Positions 53,250 through 62,388 of a DNA stretch of 64,000 bases are shown one piece after another. Every line of letters starts with the position of its first letter. The stretch's first letter is position 1. The notes below the pieces were generated by a model. The model was not told the DNA's origin. It saw only the letters and a list, made by a program, of their open reading frames with translations, and ran no database searches. Source of the DNA: Roseomonas sp. CECT 9278 (GTDB taxonomy: Bacteria > Pseudomonadota > Alphaproteobacteria > Acetobacterales > Acetobacteraceae). Made by a program: the position numbers and the translations under genes. The stretch spans positions 1 to 64,000 of the forward strand of contig NZ_CAKKLX010000022.1 of assembly GCF_918698155.1 (NCBI RefSeq), read 5' to 3'.

Positions 53250-53923
53250 TGCCGGTTGTCCATTCCGCGGAACACGATCAGCGGGCGTGACGATCGCGCC
53301 CGCGCCGACATCGCGAGCCAGTCGAGAAACTCCACCAGCACCTTGCCCGTGATGTCCGCCACATGATGGCGATGCGCCGCTTCCGGCGTGTACCAGTCCA
53401 GCCGTTCGAGTTCACCGGACCCGGCGATCTCGCCCGTCACCGCCTCGGCCGGGGCGGCGAGGAAGCGGGCATTGAAGCGGATCGGCCGGCGCCCGGGCGT
53501 CACCGCCCGGCAGATGTAGTGCAGCGCACCGAGGTCGGCGGCCACGCCGTCGCCCCGCCGCTCGCCCAGCACCAGGCCGGTTTCCTCATGCAATTCGCGG
53601 ATGGCGGCGATGCCGATCGCGCGCGCGCGGCCCGGCGTGGCGCGGCGTTCCAGCATCCGCTGCGCGGCCGGCACCAGTTCGCGCACCGCCGGCTGGCGAT
53701 GGTCGTCGGCATCCACCCGCCCGCCGGGAAACACCATGACGTCGGGCATGAAGCGATGCTTCGCGTGGCGCTTGCCCATCAGCACCTCGGTCCCCGCGGT
53801 GCCGGTGCGCCAGACGATCAGGCTGGCGGCATCGCGCGGGCGGGCCGTGTGGCGCGACTGGCCCTCGGCATCGGCGCCACCCGGATTGTCGGCGGCCGGA
53901 CCCTCGCGTGCGGGTTCAGTCAA
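53237..53923 (-). CDS. Nudix hydrolase
   Basis: A 228-residue Nudix-fold hydrolase that cleaves nucleoside-diphosphate-linked substrates. The Nudix box is present as REL-H-EETGL in AAIRELHEETGLVLG (about 107-121), with PGGR upstream. The architecture resembles NUDT19/CoA-pyrophosphatase-like bacterial proteins; the substrate is undetermined. The N-terminal 30 residues are polar and probably disordered. The start appears to be TTG (GAGGGG nine bases upstream), inside the last 8 nt of the nitroreductase gene, so coupling is likely. Confidence 0.82.
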   Translation of the reverse strand: MTEPAREGPAADNPGGADAEGQSRHTARPRDAASLIVWRTGTAGTEVLMGKRHAKHRFMPDVMVFPGGRVDADDHRQPAVRELVPAAQRMLERRATPGRARAIGIAAIRELHEETGLVLGERRGDGVAADLGALHYICRAVTPGRRPIRFNARFLAAPAEAVTGEIAGSGELERLDWYTPEAAHRHHVADITGKVLVEFLDWLAMSARARSSRPLIVFRGMDNRHHEV

Positions 53924-54728
53924 GCGTGAAGCCCCTCAGGCGCAGCCAGGCGCGGAAGCCGAAGCGTTCCGGCACGCTGAGCTGGCGCGCGGCATTCTCC
54001 GACCAGGTGCAGCCCTCCGGCACCGGGCCGTGCACCTCGGGGTAGCGCGGCTTCTGGCGGGTCCGCAGCGCGTCATAGGCTTCGATGGCGGCGGGCAGCG
54101 CGGCGTCGTCATAGGCCTCGCGATGAATCACCGCGGCGGGCGGCAGGCGCGGCGTGGTCTCGGCGCGACCATCCGGCCAGCCCAGCGTCAGGCCGGCAAC
54201 CGGGTAGACCGCCTCGGGCAGGCGGAACAGCGGCCCGACCTTCTCGATATGGCTGCGCACGTAGGAGATCGGGCAGGTGCCGAGCCCCGCCGCATCCGCC
54301 GCCGCCATTGCCATGCCCATGGCCAGCGCGGCGTCCACCGCGGTGTTCAGGAAGGTGTCCATGTTGTTATTGGCGTGGGCGCGCCCGTGCAGCGTGCAGG
54401 CCGCCTGGCCGCGGCGCATGTCGCCGCAGAACAGCAGCAGCACCGGCGCATCCTTGATCCAGGGCATGGTGCCGATCCAATCGGCCACGCGCGCGATCTT
54501 CGCGACATCCCGCGTGACCACGATGGAATACTGCTGCAGGTCCGACTTCGATGGCGCCGATTGCGCGGCGGCGAGGATGGTGTCGAGCAACGGTTCCTCG
54601 ACATCGCGCGTGGCGTAGCGGCGCGTGACACGCCGGTCGAGCAAGGCGGCGAGCGCCGGCGCGATCTCCTCCGGCGGGTCGAAGGGCAGGGTGCCGTAGC
54701 GGGCGCGGATCAGGTCTTGGGGTGCCAT
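53916..54728 (-). CDS. nitroreductase family FMN-dependent oxidoreductase
   Basis: A 270-residue NfsA-like nitroreductase. The FMN-binding start DRRVTRRYATRDVEEPLLDTILAAAQSAPS, with S/T-R-R-Y contacts, and the later segment GLGTCPISYVRSHIEKVG followed by PVAGLTLGWPDG are typical. It would reduce nitroaromatics or quinones with NADPH. ATG 54728 gives the standard length; upstream extension is Arg/Pro-rich shadow. It is the first gene of a two-gene unit with the Nudix hydrolase. The 208 bp before it contain no recognised gene. Confidence 0.88.
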   Translation of the reverse strand: MAPQDLIRARYGTLPFDPPEEIAPALAALLDRRVTRRYATRDVEEPLLDTILAAAQSAPSKSDLQQYSIVVTRDVAKIARVADWIGTMPWIKDAPVLLLFCGDMRRGQAACTLHGRAHANNNMDTFLNTAVDAALAMGMAMAAADAAGLGTCPISYVRSHIEKVGPLFRLPEAVYPVAGLTLGWPDGRAETTPRLPPAAVIHREAYDDAALPAAIEAYDALRTRQKPRYPEVHGPVPEGCTWSENAARQLSVPERFGFRAWLRLRGFTLD

Positions 54729-54936
54729 TGCGGCAGCGTGGCACCGCGCGCGGGCGGCGTGAAGGTCGCGCGTCGGGGGCCGGCCGGACCCTGCGCAAGC
54801 CGCCGCGCAGCACGGGGGTTTGCCCCGGGTCGGCGCGACGCGGTCGCGCCTCGCCCGCCGGCCGAGGACGCCCCGCCGGCTGGCCCGCCAGGTGGCGCCG
54901 TTGCGGTCGCCTGCGCCCCTGATGGCCGGTGTGCGG

Positions 54937-56988
54937 TCAGGCGCGGACCACCCAGGCATCGGCGACCGTCACCCCCTTGCCCTCGGCATGGATGATCAAC
55001 GGGTTGATCTCCGCTTCCGCGACCTCGGCCACGGCGGCGAGGCGCGAGACGGCCACGATGGCGGCCGCCAGCGCATCGAGGTCGCCCTTGGGCAGCCCGC
55101 GCCAGCCGGCCAGGGGCTTCAACCCCTTCACCTCGGCGATCATGGCATGGGCGTCGTCGAGCCCGACCGGGGCGCAGCGCAGCGCGGTGTCGCGGTGCAG
55201 TTCGGCCATGACGCCGCCGGCGCCGACCAGCACGACGGGGCCGCTCTCGGGGTCGCGGCGGAAGCCGAGGATGGCCTCGGCCAGGCCCTTGGCCATGGGC
55301 TGCGCCAGGAAGCCGGTGATGGTCGCGCCCGGCGCCTTGGCGGCGACGCGCGCTGCCATGGCGGTGGCCTCCGCGCGCAACGCCGCGGCGTCTGGGATGT
55401 TCAGCGCGACGCCGCCCACCTCGGTCTTGTGCGCGAGGTCGGGCGACAGGATCTTCAGCGCCACCGGGTAGCGCAGGCCGTCCGGCACCGCATCGGGTGC
55501 CGCGAAGACCGCGACGCCACTGTCCAGGCCAAGGGCGGCGAACAGCGCGCGCGCATCGGCCTCGTCCGGACGGGCGGGCAGGGTGTGGGTGACGGCGCCG
55601 GCCGCCTGCACGGCGCGCGGCACCTGCCAGTCCAGGAAGGCGCGGATCGCGTCGGCGCAGGATTCCGGCGTGCGAAAGGCCGGGATGCCCGCCTCGCCCA
55701 GCATCCGCAGCGAGACATCCGCCTGCGGCACCAGGAAGGCCGCGATCGGCTTGCCATGCCCGGCCTTGGCGGCACCCACCAGCCCGGCCACCGCATCGGC
55801 CGGGCGGAACTGCGCGGAGGAGCCGATGACCGACAGCGCCAGGTCGGTGTCCGGGTCGGCCGAGAGCGCGGCCATGGCGGCCTGCACCTTGTCGGCGCGC
55901 GTGCCGGCCAGCGTCACGTCGATCATGCGACCATGATGCGGCAGGCCGGCGGCCTTCAGGCCTTCCACGGCAATCGCGTGCGGCGCGCGGGTCTCGATGC
56001 CCGCGACACCCAGCGCATCGACCGCCATCGCACCACCGCCGCCGGTCGTGGTCATGACTGACACGGCGCGCTTGGAGGCGACCAGCGGCTTGCGGCCGAT
56101 GAACAACGCGGGCGCTTCCAGCAGTGCCTCGATCATCGTCACGCGTGCGATGCCGTTGGCGCGGAAGAAGGCGTCGGCCGCGGCATCGGAACCCGCCAGC
56201 GCGCCGGTGTGGCTGTTGGCGAGCTCCGCCCCGAAGGACGACCGCCCGAGCTTGAAGGCGATGATCGGCTTGCCGGCGGCATGGGCGCGGCGCGCCGCTT
56301 CCGCCAGCAGGTCGGCGCGGCGGATGGCTTCGAGGAACAGCAGGATCGCATCGGTGTCGGGGTCGTCCACCAGCAGCCCGGCGATCTCGCTGGCGGTGAG
56401 GTCGGCCTCGTTGCCGGTGCTGATCAGGTGGGAGAAGCCAAGCCCGCGCGCCGCACCGCGCGCCATGATCGCGCCCAGCATCGAGCCCGACTGCGACACC
56501 AGCGCAAGCCGGCCCGGCGGCAGCGTCTCCGCCTCCAGCGCCGCGTTCACCGAACAGGCGCTGCGCCCGTTCACGTTCACCAGGCCCATCGAGTTCGGCC
56601 CGAGGATGCGCACGCCCGCCGCGCGCGCGGTCGCCAGCAGGCGTTCCTGCCGCGCCACACCTTCAGGCCCCGCTTCCGCGAAACCATCGGCCAGGATGGC
56701 GGCGACCGGGATGCCCTTCGCGGCGACATCGGCGATCACGCCTTCCACGTGTTCGGTCGCGAGCAGCAGATACGCCAGGTCCACCGGTCCCGGGATGGCG
56801 GCGATCGAGGGGTAGGCGCGTTCGCCCAGGATGGTCTCGGCGCGCGGGTTCACCGGATAGATCTCGCCATCGAAGCCGTGCTTGCGCAGGTAGATCTGCG
56901 CGCGCGCCGTGAGCCTGGTGGGATCGGCCGAGGCGCCGACCAGCGCGATGCGTCGGGGGTTGAGCAGGGCGGGGGCAAGCGCGGTCAT
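54937..56988 (-). CDS. NDP-forming acyl-CoA synthetase (acetate-CoA ligase, ADP-forming type)
   Basis: A 683-residue fused enzyme of the ADP-forming acyl-CoA synthetase superfamily: CoA-binding Rossmann domain (about 1-130, IALVGASADP and GPNSMGLVN), ligase-CoA domain with the phosphohistidine in SHTGALAGSD (about residue 250), and a C-terminal ATP-grasp domain (KILSPDLAHKTEVGGVAL; INPLI near the end). It interconverts acyl-CoA plus ADP and phosphate with free acid plus ATP. The substrate is unclear; relatives include feruloyl-, pimeloyl- and acetyl-CoA synthetases. It is followed by a secreted-protein gene and an SDR gene on the same strand. Confidence 0.9.
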   Translation of the reverse strand: MTALAPALLNPRRIALVGASADPTRLTARAQIYLRKHGFDGEIYPVNPRAETILGERAYPSIAAIPGPVDLAYLLLATEHVEGVIADVAAKGIPVAAILADGFAEAGPEGVARQERLLATARAAGVRILGPNSMGLVNVNGRSACSVNAALEAETLPPGRLALVSQSGSMLGAIMARGAARGLGFSHLISTGNEADLTASEIAGLLVDDPDTDAILLFLEAIRRADLLAEAARRAHAAGKPIIAFKLGRSSFGAELANSHTGALAGSDAAADAFFRANGIARVTMIEALLEAPALFIGRKPLVASKRAVSVMTTTGGGGAMAVDALGVAGIETRAPHAIAVEGLKAAGLPHHGRMIDVTLAGTRADKVQAAMAALSADPDTDLALSVIGSSAQFRPADAVAGLVGAAKAGHGKPIAAFLVPQADVSLRMLGEAGIPAFRTPESCADAIRAFLDWQVPRAVQAAGAVTHTLPARPDEADARALFAALGLDSGVAVFAAPDAVPDGLRYPVALKILSPDLAHKTEVGGVALNIPDAAALRAEATAMAARVAAKAPGATITGFLAQPMAKGLAEAILGFRRDPESGPVVLVGAGGVMAELHRDTALRCAPVGLDDAHAMIAEVKGLKPLAGWRGLPKGDLDALAAAIVAVSRLAAVAEVAEAEINPLIIHAEGKGVTVADAWVVRA

Positions 56989-57006
56989 GGCGGGCGATGT
57001 TCCAGG

Positions 57007-57504
57007 TCAGCGGGGTGGCTGCGCGACGCAGCCTTCGGGCGGTGTTTCCGGCGGGGCGATGTGCAGGGCGATGAAGGATGGCGTTGGCGCATCGACCGGC
57101 AGCGGCGAAAGGTCGATCGCGTGCAGTGACACGCCGCCCTGTGCGATCACCTCGCGCGTCGCCGCGCGGGCCAGCAATTCCCGCGTCGGCCGCAGCACCA
57201 CGGCGCGACGGCCGGGCGGCAGGCCGGGCAGGCCATCGAACAGCACCACCGCCGCCGGCTGCGCCCAGGGCAGGTTGGAGGCGAGCCGGTCGAGGTGTCG
57301 CGTGCTGTCCGCGAAGGCGCAGGGGGCTGAGCGCAGGGGTGCCTCCAGCGCCGGCGTTGCCGGCAGGCGCTGAACGGCATCGAGCACTGTCGCCGGCACG
57401 CCCTGCGTGTCGGGCATCACGGTCACGAAGGGCGAGGGGGCGACCTGCGCTGCGGCGGGCAGGGCGAAGGCGGCGGATGCCGCCAGGGCCATCACCCGCC
57501 GCAT
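57007..57504 (-). CDS. secreted protein of unknown function
   Basis: A 165-residue protein with a Sec signal (MRRVMALAASAAFALPAAAQ). The mature part contains two Cys (SAPCAFADS and the C-terminal EGCVAQ), possibly a disulfide, and a repeated hydrophobic pattern (AAVVLFDGLPGLPPGRRAVVL). No family recognised. It lies 8 nt after the SDR gene stop and 18 nt before the acyl-CoA synthetase gene, so it is sandwiched in what looks like a three-gene minus-strand operon of acyl-CoA metabolism. Confidence 0.68.
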   Translation of the reverse strand: MRRVMALAASAAFALPAAAQVAPSPFVTVMPDTQGVPATVLDAVQRLPATPALEAPLRSAPCAFADSTRHLDRLASNLPWAQPAAVVLFDGLPGLPPGRRAVVLRPTRELLARAATREVIAQGGVSLHAIDLSPLPVDAPTPSFIALHIAPPETPPEGCVAQPPR

Positions 57505-57512
57505 CGCGATGG

Positions 57513-58427
57513 TCAGATCGGGTCCCAGCAGAACACGTCGCCGGACCGCTCGAGCTTCGAGAAGCCCTGCGCCAGCGACGGCAGCGCGTATTCGGCGATG
57601 GCTTCCGGCGTCCAGCCCGATTCGCGATGCACTGACTTGATCGGCCGGATCTGGGAATACACGAACAGCTCGTTCATGCGCGGCGAGAAGATCTGCCCCG
57701 TCACGTCCTTCGCTGCGTCGGATGCCAGGAACACCGCGAGCGGCGCGTTCTTGTCGGGCGTCATCTGCATGATGCGCTCGACGCGGCGCTTCTGTTCCGG
57801 GGTTTCCGCCGGGATGGTGCCGGTCATGCGCGACCAGGCGAAGGGCGCGATGCAGTTCGACCGCACGTTGAAGCGCGCCATGTCGAGCGCGATCGACTTC
57901 GACAGACCGGCGATGCCGATCTTGGCCGCCGAGTAATTCGCCTGGCCGAAATTGCCGATCAGGCCCGAGGTCGAGGACATGTGCACATACGCACCCGACT
58001 GCTGCTGGCGGAAATGCGTGGCGGCCGCGCGGCTGACGTAGAACGACCCCGACAGATGGACGGCGATCACGCTGTCCCATTCCTCGGGCGTCATGCGGTG
58101 GAAAATCTGGTCGCGCAGGATGCCGGCGTTGTTCACCACGATGTCGATGCGACCAAAATGGTCCATCGCCGCCTGCACGATCTTCTGCGCCGACGCCCAG
58201 GTGGCGACGCTTTCGGCCGAGATCTCGGACTGGCCGCCATTCTGCGCGATGATCGCCTTGGTCTGCTGCGCGGGCGTGGCATCCTGGCCCTCGCCCGACA
58301 CGGATGCGCCGACATCGTTGATGATGACCTTGGCACCCTGGCCGGCCATCATGATGGCGATTTCGCGCCCGATGCCGTTGCCGGCCCCCGTCACGATCGC
58401 GACCTTGCCCTCGAGCATGTTCGGCAT
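57513..58427 (-). CDS. SDR-family oxidoreductase, 3-hydroxyacyl-CoA dehydrogenase (MFE-2)-like
   Basis: A 304-residue classical SDR. The cofactor loop TGAGNGIG (14-21), NNAG, the catalytic Ser in MSSTSG and the YSAAK motif are complete. The length and the segments IINDVGASVSGEG and NAGILRDQIFHRMTPEEWD match the (3R)-hydroxyacyl-CoA dehydrogenase domain of peroxisomal-type multifunctional enzymes, suggesting beta-oxidation-like steps on unusual or branched acyl-CoAs. The acidic residue after the second strand (IIND) favours NAD. It is the first gene of the minus-strand set with the NDP-forming acyl-CoA synthetase. Confidence 0.9.
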   Translation of the reverse strand: MPNMLEGKVAIVTGAGNGIGREIAIMMAGQGAKVIINDVGASVSGEGQDATPAQQTKAIIAQNGGQSEISAESVATWASAQKIVQAAMDHFGRIDIVVNNAGILRDQIFHRMTPEEWDSVIAVHLSGSFYVSRAAATHFRQQQSGAYVHMSSTSGLIGNFGQANYSAAKIGIAGLSKSIALDMARFNVRSNCIAPFAWSRMTGTIPAETPEQKRRVERIMQMTPDKNAPLAVFLASDAAKDVTGQIFSPRMNELFVYSQIRPIKSVHRESGWTPEAIAEYALPSLAQGFSKLERSGDVFCWDPI

Positions 58428-58553
58428 CAGGCATTCCCTCCGTAGGTTTCTTGCCGCGACGGTTCTAGACCCGGCCCCGCGGGCCGTGAAGCCGGGTTGC
58501 CGCTGTGGCGCGCCGGCCTATACATGGACGCAAGCAGGACCGAAGGGGCTTCC

Positions 58554-59321
58554 GTGGCGCTGGTGACGCTGGATGGCGTGGGCAAGACCTATCGCGGCCG
58601 CACGGGTGCGTGGGAGGCGGTGCGCGACTTCAGCCTGGATCTGGCCGAAGGCGAGTTCTTCTGCCTGCTGGGCACGTCCGGTTGCGGCAAGACCACAGTG
58701 CTGAACATGGTGGCGGGGTTCGAACAGCCGACCGCCGGGCGCATCCTGCTGGACGGCAAGCCGGTCGACCGCCCCGGTGCCGATCGCGGCGTGGTCTTCC
58801 AAGGCCATGACAGCCTGTATGACTGGCTGACGGCACTGGACAATATCGGCTTCGGGTTGCGCCTGCGCGGCCTGGGGCGCCGCGAGCGCCGCGCCAAGGC
58901 CGAGCACTACCTGCACATGGTCGGCCTGACCGGGCAGGGCGCGAAGCACCCGTCCGAACTCTCGGGCGGCATGAAGCAGCGCATCCAGATTGCCCGCGCG
59001 CTGGCGAACGACCCGCGCATGCTGCTGATGGACGAACCCTTCGGCGCGCTGGATGCCATGACGCGCGCGGTGCTGCAGGGCGAGCTGTCGCGCATCTGGG
59101 CCGAGACCCGCAAGACCGTGCTGTTCATTACCCACGACATCGAGGAAGCCGTCGCGCTGGCCACCCGCGTGGGTGTCATGAAGCGCGGACCTGGCGGCAC
59201 GCTGAAGGCCGTGATCCCGGTCGATCTTCCCTTCCCGCGCGAACGCACGTCCGACGCGTTCATGGACGCCTTCCGCCAGGTCCATGCCCTCATTCACGAC
59301 GAGATCCACGGTGCACACTGA
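58554..59321 (+). CDS. nitrate/sulfonate/taurine-type ABC transporter ATP-binding protein
   Basis: A 255-residue ATPase of the TauB/SsuB/NrtD class. Walker A GTSGCGKTT, signature LSGGMKQRIQIARAL, Walker B MLLMDEPFGALD and the switch His in FITHDIEEA are intact. GTG 58554 with AAGGGG five bases upstream gives the standard N-terminus; in-frame ATGs at 58497 and 58524 have no ribosome site. It is the first gene of an importer with a permease and a binding protein, followed by cfa and a GNAT gene. Substrate unknown. Confidence 0.92.
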   Translation: MALVTLDGVGKTYRGRTGAWEAVRDFSLDLAEGEFFCLLGTSGCGKTTVLNMVAGFEQPTAGRILLDGKPVDRPGADRGVVFQGHDSLYDWLTALDNIGFGLRLRGLGRRERRAKAEHYLHMVGLTGQGAKHPSELSGGMKQRIQIARALANDPRMLLMDEPFGALDAMTRAVLQGELSRIWAETRKTVLFITHDIEEAVALATRVGVMKRGPGGTLKAVIPVDLPFPRERTSDAFMDAFRQVHALIHDEIHGAH

Positions 59322-60075
59322 CCGCCTGGCCACCGTCGCGGGCTACATCGCGGGCTTCGCGCTGCTGTTCCTGGTGTGGCACCTGGCCTCGGCCTTCGTG
59401 GTGAAGTCCATCCTGTTCCCCGGGCCGCTGCCGGTCCTCGAACGCGCGCTGGTGCTGATCGAGGACAATATCCTGCAGGAGCAGATCGTCGCCTCGATGC
59501 GGCGCATCCTGCAGGGCTTCCTGCTGGGGTCCGCCATCGGCATCCCGATCGGCCTGGCGATCGGCTCCTTCAAGCCGGTGCGCTGGCTGCTGGAACCCTG
59601 GACGGAATTCTTCCGCTTCATCCCCGCGGTGGCGATGATCGCCGTCGCGGTGATCTGGTTCGGCATCGGGGAGGAGAGCAAGATCTTCCTGATCGCCTAC
59701 ACCACGGTGTTCGTCGTCGTCATCGCCACGGCGGCGGGCGTGGGTGCGGTGGGGCGCGACAAGATCCGCGCGGCGCAATGCCTGGGCGCGTCGCGGTTCC
59801 AGGTTTTTGCGCTGGTCGCGCTGCCGGCGACGGTGCCCGACATCCTGACCGGCATGCGCCTGGCGATGGCGAATGCCTTCGTCACCATCGTCGCGGCGGA
59901 ACTGATTGCGTCGAATGATGGCTTGGGCAAGCTGCTGTGGGATGCGCGGCTGTTCATGCAGATCGAGGATATTTTTGTCGCGCTTGTCGCGCTCGGTCTG
60001 CTCGGCTTCACCACCGACCGGGTGTTCCGGTTCCTGATCCGCGCCTTCGCCGGGCGCTTCAACGTGACTGTCTGA
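59311..60075 (+). CDS. nitrate/sulfonate/taurine-type ABC transporter permease
   Basis: A 254-residue permease of the TauC/SsuC family with six TM segments. The segments GFLLGSAIGIPIGLAIG and FRFIPAVAMIAVAVIWFGIGEESKIFL, and the EAA-like loop RAAQCLGASRFQVFALVALPATVPDIL, are typical. A GTG at 59311 overlaps the end of the ATPase gene by 11 nt; an in-frame ATG at 59284 is possible. The binding-protein gene follows 49 nt later. Confidence 0.92.
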   Translation: MHTDRLATVAGYIAGFALLFLVWHLASAFVVKSILFPGPLPVLERALVLIEDNILQEQIVASMRRILQGFLLGSAIGIPIGLAIGSFKPVRWLLEPWTEFFRFIPAVAMIAVAVIWFGIGEESKIFLIAYTTVFVVVIATAAGVGAVGRDKIRAAQCLGASRFQVFALVALPATVPDILTGMRLAMANAFVTIVAAELIASNDGLGKLLWDARLFMQIEDIFVALVALGLLGFTTDRVFRFLIRAFAGRFNVTV

Positions 60076-60124
60076 GCACGCCCTGGGCGTGACGCGACGG
60101 TCTGAACCAACAGGGAGAAGCAAG

Positions 60125-61081
60125 ATGAAGCGTCGTTCCATCCTGGCACTGCCGGCCGCGGCCGCATTGCCCCTGCCGGCCTTCGCGCAGGGCGCACCCA
60201 CGCGCGTGACCATCGCGACGGGCGTGGATCCGTCCTTCTCGCCCTTCTATGTCGCGAAGGAGGGCGGCTTCTTCGAGCGCAACGGCCTCGACGTGACGGT
60301 GAATACCGGGCCGTCGGGGTCCGCGATGATCGCCTTCCTGATCGGCAACCAGGTCAATTCCGCCTATGGCGCGGAGCAGGCCGGCGTGTCGGCCAATGTG
60401 CGCGACCCGAATGTGGTGGCGGTGGCCGAGGGCACCGCGCTGCTGCGCTGGATCAGCGTGCTCGGGCGTAACATCCGCACCATGGACGAACTGAAGGGCA
60501 AGCGCGTCGGCGTGGCGCGCGGCACGGGATCCGAGACCTTCTGGCTGTCGGTCGTGGCGAAGCTCAACCTCAACCCGGCCGACTACACCATCGTGAATGT
60601 CGAGGCGCCGGAGATGGTCGCAGCCCTCGAACGCGGCAACATCGACGCCTTCGCCGTGTGGGAGCCCTGGCCGACCCGCGCCCAGCGCGCCATCGCCAAC
60701 ACGCACATCCTGGTCAACAACGAGTCGATCCAGATCGTCCGCAACTTCGTCTACATGAACAAGGCCTGGGCCGAGCAGAACCGCCCGACCACCGAGCGCA
60801 TCATGCGCGCGCTGATCCAGGCGCAGGAATTCATCGAGAGCAATCGCGACCAGGCCGCCCAGCAGGTCGCGCGCTTCCTGCGGCAGGACCGCGCGCTGGT
60901 CGCGGAACTCATGACCAAGGTGGCATTCCGCATGAACCTCACGGCGGACAGCGTCGCCAACATCCAGCTTGCGATCGACCAGCTGCGCGGGATGAACCGG
61001 CTGGACCGTGCGGTGACGACGAACGACGTGATCTGGGCCGACCCGCTGCGCTGGGTCGCGCCGGACCGCGTGCGGATCTGA
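60125..61081 (+). CDS. nitrate/sulfonate/taurine-type ABC transporter substrate-binding protein
   Basis: A 318-residue periplasmic binding protein (TauA/SsuA/NrtA/NMT1 family) with a Sec signal (MKRRSILALPAAAALPLPAFAQ). Family segments are VDPSFSPFYVAKEGGFFERNGLDV, GKRVGVARGTGSETFWLSV and IDAFAVWEPWPTRA. The ligand could be a sulfonate, taurine, nitrate or a pyrimidine precursor; the sequence does not decide. GGGAG precedes ATG 60125. It is followed after only 5 nt by cfa, suggesting co-transcription across the functional boundary. Confidence 0.9.
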   Translation: MKRRSILALPAAAALPLPAFAQGAPTRVTIATGVDPSFSPFYVAKEGGFFERNGLDVTVNTGPSGSAMIAFLIGNQVNSAYGAEQAGVSANVRDPNVVAVAEGTALLRWISVLGRNIRTMDELKGKRVGVARGTGSETFWLSVVAKLNLNPADYTIVNVEAPEMVAALERGNIDAFAVWEPWPTRAQRAIANTHILVNNESIQIVRNFVYMNKAWAEQNRPTTERIMRALIQAQEFIESNRDQAAQQVARFLRQDRALVAELMTKVAFRMNLTADSVANIQLAIDQLRGMNRLDRAVTTNDVIWADPLRWVAPDRVRI

Positions 61082-61086
61082 CCGCG

Positions 61087-62388
61087 ATGGCGGCGGACAA
61101 GCGTGCGGAGGGCGTCCGCCGCCTGGCCGCGCATGTGGCGCAGGTCGCGCCCATCGACCTGTCGCTGCGGCTGTGGGATGGCGGGCTGGTCGCGCTCGCC
61201 CCCGCGGCGCGCAGTGACCTGGTGGTGTCCATCGCGACGCCGGCGGCGCTCACGCGCCTGGTGCGCCGGCCGCGCCTGACCACGATGGTGGAACTCATCG
61301 CCGAGGGCGCGGTCGATCTCGAAGGCGGCACGCTGCTCGACCTTTCGGCGCGGCTCGGCGGCGGCTCCACGCGCGGCCTGGCGAAGCGCATCAGCAAGGT
61401 GCAGGCCGCGCGGACGCTGCTGCCTTTCCTGTTCGGCCCCGGCGCGGGTGGTGCCGGCCACGCCTATGCCGGCACCCAGGCCGCCGAGCACGGCAAGGGC
61501 CGCGACGACAAGGCGCTGGTGCAGTTCCACTACGATTTGTCGAACGCCTTCTATGCGCTCTTTCTCGACCCCGAGATGGTCTATTCCTGCGCCTACTTCC
61601 CGGACTGGGACGCCGACATCGCGACCGCGCAGCGCGCCAAGCTCGAGATGATCTGCCGCAAGCTGCGCCTGAAGCCGGGCCAGCACATGCTGGACATCGG
61701 CTGCGGCTGGGGCGGGCTGGTCTGCCACGCGGCACGGCACCACGGGGTGCGCGCGCATGGCGTCACGCTGTCCCAGGCGCAGCATGATTTCGCGGTGGAG
61801 AAGGTGCAGCGCCTCGGCCTGCAGGACCGCGTCACGATTGAATTGAGGGATTTCCGCGACCTGAAGGGGATCGAGTTCGACCGCATCGCCTCGATCGGCA
61901 TGTTCGAGCATGTCGGCCTGGCGAACCGCGCGGGCTACTTCCAGCAGATACGCGCGCTGCTGAAGCCGCGCGGCGTCTACCTGCACCACGCCATCACCCG
62001 GCCGATGAAGCGCACCGAGCGCGACTTCCGCCGGAAGCGCCCCGAATACAGCGCCATCATCGACTACGTCTTTCCCGGCAGCGAGCTGGACCATATCGGC
62101 GGCACCGTCGATGCACTGGAATCCGGCGGCTTCGAGGTGCATGACGTGGAAGGCTGGCGCGAACACTACGGCCGCACCTGCCGGCTCTGGACAGAACGAC
62201 TGTTCGCCAACCGCGCGGCAGCGGAAGCCGAGGTTGGCGCGGCGCGCACGCGGTTGTGGCTGCTGTACCTGGCGGGTGTGTGCCTGGGCTTCGAGCGCGG
62301 CACCATCGGCATCTTCCAGACGGTCGCCACGAAGCGCGCGCGCGGTGCCTCGGGCATGCCGCCGACGCGCGCGGACCTCTACGCGTGA
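61087..62388 (+). CDS. cfa: cyclopropane-fatty-acyl-phospholipid synthase family methyltransferase
   Basis: A 433-residue SAM-dependent methyltransferase that adds a methylene bridge to unsaturated lipid chains. An N-terminal lipid-binding domain (about 1-125) precedes the FHYDLSNAFYALFLDPEMVYSCAYF family signature, the SAM motif MLDIGCGWGG, the GVTLSQAQ segment and the EHVGLANRAGYFQQI region. The C-terminal Y-rich VFPGSELDHIG is also typical. Together these suggest a functional CFA synthase; related tuberculostearate-type methylases are possible. It is 5 nt after the binding-protein gene and overlaps the GNAT gene (GTGA). Its product would harden membranes in stationary phase or acid. Confidence 0.92.
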   Translation: MAADKRAEGVRRLAAHVAQVAPIDLSLRLWDGGLVALAPAARSDLVVSIATPAALTRLVRRPRLTTMVELIAEGAVDLEGGTLLDLSARLGGGSTRGLAKRISKVQAARTLLPFLFGPGAGGAGHAYAGTQAAEHGKGRDDKALVQFHYDLSNAFYALFLDPEMVYSCAYFPDWDADIATAQRAKLEMICRKLRLKPGQHMLDIGCGWGGLVCHAARHHGVRAHGVTLSQAQHDFAVEKVQRLGLQDRVTIELRDFRDLKGIEFDRIASIGMFEHVGLANRAGYFQQIRALLKPRGVYLHHAITRPMKRTERDFRRKRPEYSAIIDYVFPGSELDHIGGTVDALESGGFEVHDVEGWREHYGRTCRLWTERLFANRAAAEAEVGAARTRLWLLYLAGVCLGFERGTIGIFQTVATKRARGASGMPPTRADLYA